The notes below the pieces were generated by a model that saw only the letters and a list, made by a program, of their open reading frames with translations, had not been told where the DNA came from and did not search any database. From Adiantum capillus-veneris (lineage: Eukaryota; Streptophyta; Polypodiopsida; Polypodiales; Pteridaceae), in assembly GCA_014529385.2 (NCBI GenBank), contig CM043962.1, positions 51,543,905 to 51,603,904 on the forward strand: 60,000 nucleotides of DNA, given 5' to 3'. Shown here piece after piece: positions 53,174 to 60,000 of this stretch (position 1 is the stretch's first letter; each line of letters opens with the position of its first letter). The position numbers and the translations under genes were made by a program.

Positions 53174-53951
53174 TCATATGATAAGGTGGTTTACTCACCG
53201 GTTTAGTGCTCGACAGAACATCTATGTCATGTTGCACATCACGTGCAGGGGGTAAACCCAGTGATAAATCGCTTGAGAATACATCACTATAACTCTGTGA
53301 GTAAGTGAGTCAGCTTTTGTCGTGCAAAAGGAGAAAGTAAACTAGAGTTATGATGGGATGGAGAATCTTGTAATTCATTAAATACTTCTTTTACAACAGT
53401 TGCACGTTGCTCAACATAATTAGAATTGAGAGCACTTTTCTCTTTAGAATTGTTAGCACTTTTCTTTTCATTAAAATCAATTGTACTTTTCATACCATAC
53501 CTAGAAGCCACAACACTTTGCTCTTGCAAATTCACAAGACTTGGGGACAAGCAGTAACACAAAAAGACTTCATCTATCAAATCTGCTTTTGGTAAAATAG
53601 AAAGCTTGGCTTCACATATAAGAGGTGCAGATGGTATATTTTTCTCACCAAGCAAGAGCACATGGTTACCATTGTCCATAAAGGATAAGGAGTTGTGTTC
53701 GTAATTAATGTGCAATGTGTTTCCTAAAGCATGTAGTCACTTCCGTCCTAAAACTACATCAGCACCGTCCATGTTGAAAGTCGAGGTTATCTTATGATCT
53801 TGAACAATAAATTTAACCCCTTGAACTACCTTGTCCCATACTTCTTTATCATTTCCAGACATCAAATCTACCACATACTTGTGGGAGCAAGGAGTCTATG
53901 TAGGCTTCAATTTCTTGACTACCTTATAGTTCAAGAAGTTATGAGTTGCAC
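53174..53951 (-). pseudogene. Protease, second part, and PR-RT linker of the chromovirus-type element
   Basis: ATHNFLNYKVVKKLKPT, then FIVQDHKITSTFNMDGADVV-LGRK, a TGA where Trp is expected, LHALGNTLHINYEHNSLSF and an acidic, Asn/Ser-rich linker down to 53287. The active-site Asp-Gly lies on the other side of the solo LTR. Confidence 0.8.
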
Positions 53952-55030
<1,079 letters not shown>

Positions 55031-56348
55031 GTACCATCATTCATTATAATACAAACACATTGTTCGTTAATAGCGCCGTGAATCAGAATCAACTCATGGG
55101 GGCCAAAGGTGGGTTGTCACATTGAAGCATGCACACAACATTTGTGATTTTCTTCCATATGAAGAACCTCTACAACACAATATTTAGGAGATGAATCTAA
55201 TGTGAGGCGTTTCTCCGTGTGCATGACCTTTTCTTTTCCTTGCAAAAGAGGACAATCCTTCTTGTTATGCTGGTTTGAAAGACATTTGAAACACAAATTG
55301 TGTTTCTTTGCACGCTCAAAATCGACAATGCTGAGAGACCCACGTGGAGTATCTCGTGATTGCTTAGGCTTATTAGCCTCTTGAGGGCGCGGAGAGGTAG
55401 ATTGTCTCTTGTTCCTTTTGGAACGTGTGGGAGATCTACCTCGCCATGGGCTCTTAGCCGAATTTCACTTAGCAAAAGTATTCTTAAAGTATGGAACATT
55501 CTCCTTCCTCTCTTGGTCATCATCATACGTTTGGGCATGAGTGATGGCTTCTTCCAAAGTTTTTGGATGTTGGATCTTGTCATGAAGACGATAGTCTTTG
55601 TCAAGACCCCTATTGAAACCCCGTCTCTTTTGGAATTCATCTAAACCTTCTAGTTTTATTATGATTTCTCGATACGTAGAAAGATACTGAGTGAGAGAGA
55701 GGCCAGACATGCGGCATGCATGCCATGCTAACCAATACTTATCTTCTTTATTGGAGTCCAAAAACTCTTTGGAGAAAGAAGCTTGAAACGTAGCCCAAGA
55801 CTGAGGACGACCATCTATTGGAAATTTCATTCACCACTTATAGGCCTTTCCTTTAAGAGATACTTGTTTCCACGGCTGTCTTAATGTATGGGATGTGTCT
55901 TAGTCTATGAATATCACTCCATTTGTGTAAGAACATATTGATTGCATCCTTGTTGCTATCACACTCTTCACCGTGAAACTAAGGAATGGTGATATTCTTA
56001 AGTAATGCATTGCTACCTTCTGCATCTTCTGAAGCACTTTCTTCATGGACTCCTTCAGTCGTGCAAATGTGAGTTCCTTGATTGGGTTCCTTGAACCGTC
56101 TGTGAATTCATAAATTTCATAAGTAGCTCACAAAGGTTTGTAACATTTGCATTTAATGCAGAGAGGTTGCGTTCAAGTATGCTTTGACGATTTTCCAAAG
56201 TCTTGAAAGCAGCCATACCTAGAAGTCCATGATCTCCTAGACCATTATCGTCATGCATATTAGTGTCGGCAGCACCTGTGGTTGCCGGATTTTGATGTGC
56301 GTGCTCAAAATTAAAATTTTGTGTTTATGGGATATCCTCGCTGGCCAT
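55031..56348 (-). pseudogene. Gag and start of protease of the chromovirus-type element
   Basis: Starts MASEDIP at 56348 with an early TAA, then GLLGMAAFKTLENRQSILER (coiled coil), the gag domain (QSWATFQASFSKEFLDSNKE, MSGLSLTQYLSTYREIIIKL, TLEEAITHAQTYDDDQERKE), a basic Ser/Arg stretch and one zinc knuckle LCFKCLSNQHNKKDC (55297-55251). After TGA stops the frame leads into HGAINEQCVCIIMNDG, the protease start, cut by the solo LTR at 55030. Confidence 0.87.
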
Positions 56349-56365
56349 GGTAAACACACGCTAAT

Positions 56366-56366
<1 letters not shown>

Positions 56367-56451
<85 letters not shown>
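56367..56451. repeat. (GA)n microsatellite
   Basis: GA repeat about 20 bp upstream of the gag start codon (minus strand), probably in the leader of the element. Confidence 0.97.
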
Positions 56452-56452
<1 letters not shown>

Positions 56453-56469
56453 ATGAAGTATCATTCCAA

Positions 56470-58089
56470 TGTATTTGTACTCTAGATAGTTACGAGTAGT
56501 AATGTCTACAGTAGGAAGGGCTAGGATACACCAATGGTAGACAGTAGCTTTAAGCCAAAAAGATCCTAATTAGTAAAGATAGAGTCCTTACCTGCATCCA
56601 TATAAACAAGTTAACAGATTTGTTAGCCTTGAATACGTATTATAGGTGTCGATGAGCTTATCAATTGTTATCCATGTACTACTTAAAATATTTTTACCTT
56701 AAACCTACCATCCAAATTTGTTTTGTTTTTTTTATTTGAGGGCGAATCATCATCATGTTTAACTCCTTTTATGCACTAAAGGTCATCACTCCTTCACTTT
56801 CCATTTGAAATGCAATCATAGGCTATAGTAAATGACTCCCTTTTTTTAAAAAAGAGTTTATATATATTTAAATAAAGTAAAATTTTGATCAGAAGACCAC
56901 CACCCCTTCTGATCCAAATGTCTTCCAGATAATCACTGTTCCACCAAGTTTATCAAAGTGTTGTTTTTTTTATGATTATATTTATTCGTTAAAATTTTGA
57001 TCATAATGCCACTACCCCTTCTAATCAAAAAAATGTCTAGCCAAAGTCACTATTTACAAAAAAAAAATCTTTTGAATCCATCGAGGAAAAAACACGTTTT
57101 ATAGTACCATCTGTTATAAATTTGTAGAGATTATGGCCTAAAAACACAACCACCTAAAGTAGCCATTTTCCAAGCTCTTCTCGCCAATTAAGCCTCCAAA
57201 ATCAGCTCAGCTTCCAAGGTCACAAGCTACGCGGAGCTAGCTAAGTAGGGCAGTAGGATAGTGTTTATAGGATGTGTAATACCTTAGGGCAAAGCCAATT
57301 GTCCATGTAGAGCACCCCAGTTATAGGCGGACTCCTTTGCAAATATCACTTCATGCAAGCCACCATACTTGGTGTAATACATGCACTATAGAGTGCGCAA
57401 AGAGGGCCCAATGCAAAGACTTCCCACAGTCTGCACTAGGCGTGAGAGTATGTACACGATACTACACATGATTAAAACCCCGATTGAGAGAAGGGGAATG
57501 TTTTAAAAGCAATAGTACTATCCCAAGATTATGCTCAAAAGTTACAATTTATTTTCTACCAAGGCAATAGGGTAGGTGCCCATAGGGTGATCATCTCAAG
57601 TGTAGATTCCCAAGTGAGAGGAAAGAGGGAGGGGGGGGGGGAGAAAGGGGAAAATAACTGGTGAGGGTGGGGGGGTGTTTGGGTTTAATTTTGGGGTGGG
57701 TAGTTTTTTAATTAAAAATCCCTGTTTTTAAATTGTTAGAGAAGGGTTTTAATGTATATTTCAATTTTCTGACCAGAGATTTTAGAATTGCATGCAATGG
57801 CACAAAAAAGTGGGCTATTTTGAAGTGGTACTCTCTAGTAAGGTCTCTCCACATTGCCAATAGTAGAAAGTTACAGGAATTTCCAGTTAATCATCCCAAA
57901 GATAAAATAGCTATCATCTACATTCTGTAAGTGCAAGCCTATATATATCTAGATGTATCCATATATAGATGAAAGCAAGGTAAATATTTCAAGGTACCCA
58001 TTAATAAGACAAGCTAAATACCTACTATAAAATTAGCCTAAGTGTTTGTTGTGTAGTTGGATGAAGCATTCATAGTAAAATATAGTGAC

Positions 58090-58090
<1 letters not shown>
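56470..58090. other. Noncoding AT-rich region
   Basis: No gene seen. Contains two related stretches (AAATTTTGATCAGAAG... at about 56880 and AAAATTTTGATCATAATG at about 56993) and G homopolymers near 57630-57675. Could be the LTR of the chromovirus-type element, but I found no primer site or partner LTR. Confidence 0.4.
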
Positions 58091-58092
<2 letters not shown>

Positions 58093-58179
<87 letters not shown>

Positions 58180-58190
58180 CGTGCGCGTGG
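58093..58190. repeat. (GT)n microsatellite
   Basis: About 80 bases of GT repeats passing into GCGTGC. Confidence 0.97.
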
Positions 58191-58204
58191 GCCCACCCTT
58201 ATCC

Positions 58205-58258
58205 AGGCACCATACTCAATGAGTCAGTAGTAGGCCCATTGAGTATGGGCCTACTGCC
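58205..58258. repeat. Fold-back of two interlaced inverted repeats
   Basis: CATACTCAATG pairs with CATTGAGTATG, and CAGTAGTAGGCCCAT pairs with ATGGGCCTACTG, in the same 50-base stretch. Confidence 0.75.
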
Positions 58259-60000
58259 TGTAATTAGTGTAATGAGATTATTACAATTGATTCTTAGGTA
58301 AGGCCATTTATCCCATGAAATGGCTTTAGTAATGGTAATGAGTAGGTCATTTTTATTAAAACCATTAAGGCAATATTTGTCAATAAGGTGTTTGATTTCT
58401 TCCCATGCAGTGAAGCTATCAGAAGAGGAGTAAAAAATCATGTAGAGAAGACATATACATGAGTTCAGAGCTGCTTTAGGTGGCCAATTTCTTTTCTTTT
58501 TAACAAATTTTGTGGTAGGGATTTTAAGGTTATCCCTCTTCCAAATGAACCGGAGGTCATAATTACTGTTGCACGGTGTCGTGCTGTGACACGTACATAG
58601 TGGGAACGCATGCTACAAGATCTATCTTATAACTTTTTAGATACATAATTATCTTTACTATAATGTACATATTCATATTTAAGTATAATAAAAAGCCTTC
58701 TATCTCATCCTATTATTTTTCTCAAGGGTAACCTATCCTTACTTTACCATTAGAAAATACTATGGGAAAAGCTCAATAGCTCCACCTCTTTAACTTGGGG
58801 CAAAAAGCATTGATTCTTTATTTCTACTATCTCATTATCATCTCACACCCTAGCTAGATTCTATATCTAGGGTAAACTCCAATATATATATATTCTATGT
58901 ATTTTTTATACTTTTCTTATATTTCTTTTAAAATAGCTACTAGAAGGTAATCAAATCCTTGTGGGACACTAGGTGGCATGATTTCAAAGATACACTTATT
59001 TTAATGCATTATTGCAAGCATGATTACAAAACTTTGTCAAGGAGCAATGTCATGCTTTCATATAGCATGAGGTGTCCTTTGGAATTAAATGAAAGTCTAG
59101 GCTAAGGGGACCACAGGAAGACTTTTGCTGCCAGAAATGGACCCTATTTTGATGAATTTTTTACACAAGGTTCCAATTCGAATCGGAAAATGATTGTAAA
59201 ATGAAAATCGTAGCTAATGAGCTGAAGTTTGTGCCCATATTTTTACTTTTTTATTTGGAGCCACGGTTGAGGAGATATGATCAAAATACTGGACCCCAGT
59301 CTGCCCACATCATGCAGGGACAACTCATTTCCAACTTTTCCAATTCCTATTCACACTGGCTCCTCTCTTCTTGTGTAAACCCTTGGGGGTTCCCTTCACC
59401 TATAAAAGGGGACCTCTTCTTCCTTGAAAAGGAACTCAAGCATTCAAGCCATTGATGAGAGGAATTCTTGAGGGAGTGAGTAGTAATGCCTAATTGTACT
59501 TAGCCCCATTAACATAAGCCCAAGCCTACACTTTCTCCTAGAGGAAGACTAGCCATTCTTGTACGCTATCCTTGGAAGATCAACTTTAATCAAAGAAGGT
59601 GTTGTACTTGGCGTATCAATCAACGTTGAATTCTCCCCTCTTCTTCTCTCTCCCATCAATAATGGTGCCGAAGGGTTTCAAGTAAGATGTGTTCTACATT
59701 GATGTTTTCTTGATTTCTTGTTGTTTTCATTTTCATCTCTAATCCAACATATATATATATGTATCTAATCTCATCTCCTTAACCAAACCTATCTCTCTCA
59801 TTCTTAGTAATTCATCCTCTCTAGGTTCTCTTTGCTACAGGTACATCTCTCCCCGCAGTATCCTTATTGCCTACGGGCAAGAATAGGGCTTGGGAGGGAA
59901 ACTTCTCATCTCTTCACTTCTGTCATATCTACATTTCTCACATACTATCCTAGATGAATAACCCACATGATGATCATTTCTATCGCTTTCACTTTGTACG
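58259..60000. other. Noncoding region with a promoter-like stretch
   Basis: No ORF with family signal. Around 59300-59650 the layout (TATA box, short GC-poor leader, pyrimidine-rich tract at 59630-59660) looks like an LTR U3/R/U5 region of another element that continues to the right. Confidence 0.4.
59401..59408 (+). promoter_or_regulatory. TATA box
   Basis: CACCTATAAAAGGGGACC, a near-ideal plant TATA box, 25-40 bp before CTTCTTCCTTGAAAAGG. Confidence 0.55.

Overview
This is plant nuclear DNA made almost entirely of nested transposable elements. The evidence is a CACTA (En/Spm) transposon with a plant Ptta/En/Spm ORF, several Ty3/gypsy retrotransposons with initiator-Met or Arg-like primer sites, a chromodomain retroelement, two Tat-type elements with a second RNase H, and canonical GT-AG introns. 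I cannot name the species. I see no ordinary host gene and no structural RNA gene. Most coding regions carry in-frame stops or frameshifts, which fits old insertions.

Layout. 1-7060: right-hand part of a CACTA element on the minus strand. It holds an open Ptta/En/Spm ORF running off the left edge, a decayed TNP2 transposase, a captured heavy-metal-associated (HMA) gene fragment, and a CACTACAAGA terminus at 7060. It sits inside a plus-strand gypsy element (7061-22692), which has a pol with a duplicated integrase zinc-finger module, a retropepsin-like ORF placed after integrase, a 2.2 kb noncoding block with three copies of a palindrome, a long extra ORF with coiled coils, a polypurine tract and a 3' LTR. 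That LTR is split by a young 5.6 kb minus-strand chromodomain element (16621-22243) that has two near-identical 1.63 kb LTRs, a 5-bp target duplication and a Met primer site, but has lost protease, reverse transcriptase, RNase H and the integrase core.

22693-43840: a minus-strand Tat-type gypsy element with Arg-like primer site, gag, protease, RT, two RNase H domains and integrase. Its protease-RT spacer is interrupted by a 10.5 kb DNA element (28887-39375) with degenerate G-rich inverted termini. This is the most unusual part of the window. It carries an intron-containing transposase-like gene, a histone H3-like gene (tail MARTKQTAR, long acidic insert, nearly complete histone fold), and two convergent minus-strand genes, one with a BAH-like region and a ubiquitin-like C-terminus. 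A smaller 1.34 kb inverted-repeat element lies in intron 1 of the transposase-like gene.

43841-56348: an old minus-strand chromovirus-type element cut into pieces by three insertions: a 1.8 kb TRIM-like element (44054-45851), a plus-strand Tat-type element (46308-52310) and a solo LTR (53952-55030) placed inside the protease active-site motif. 56349-60000 is noncoding with microsatellites and one good TATA box.

The H3-carrying DNA element is the best candidate for an undescribed system. Its genes are broken here by a few stops and one frameshift, so this copy is probably a relic and intact relatives would have to be found.
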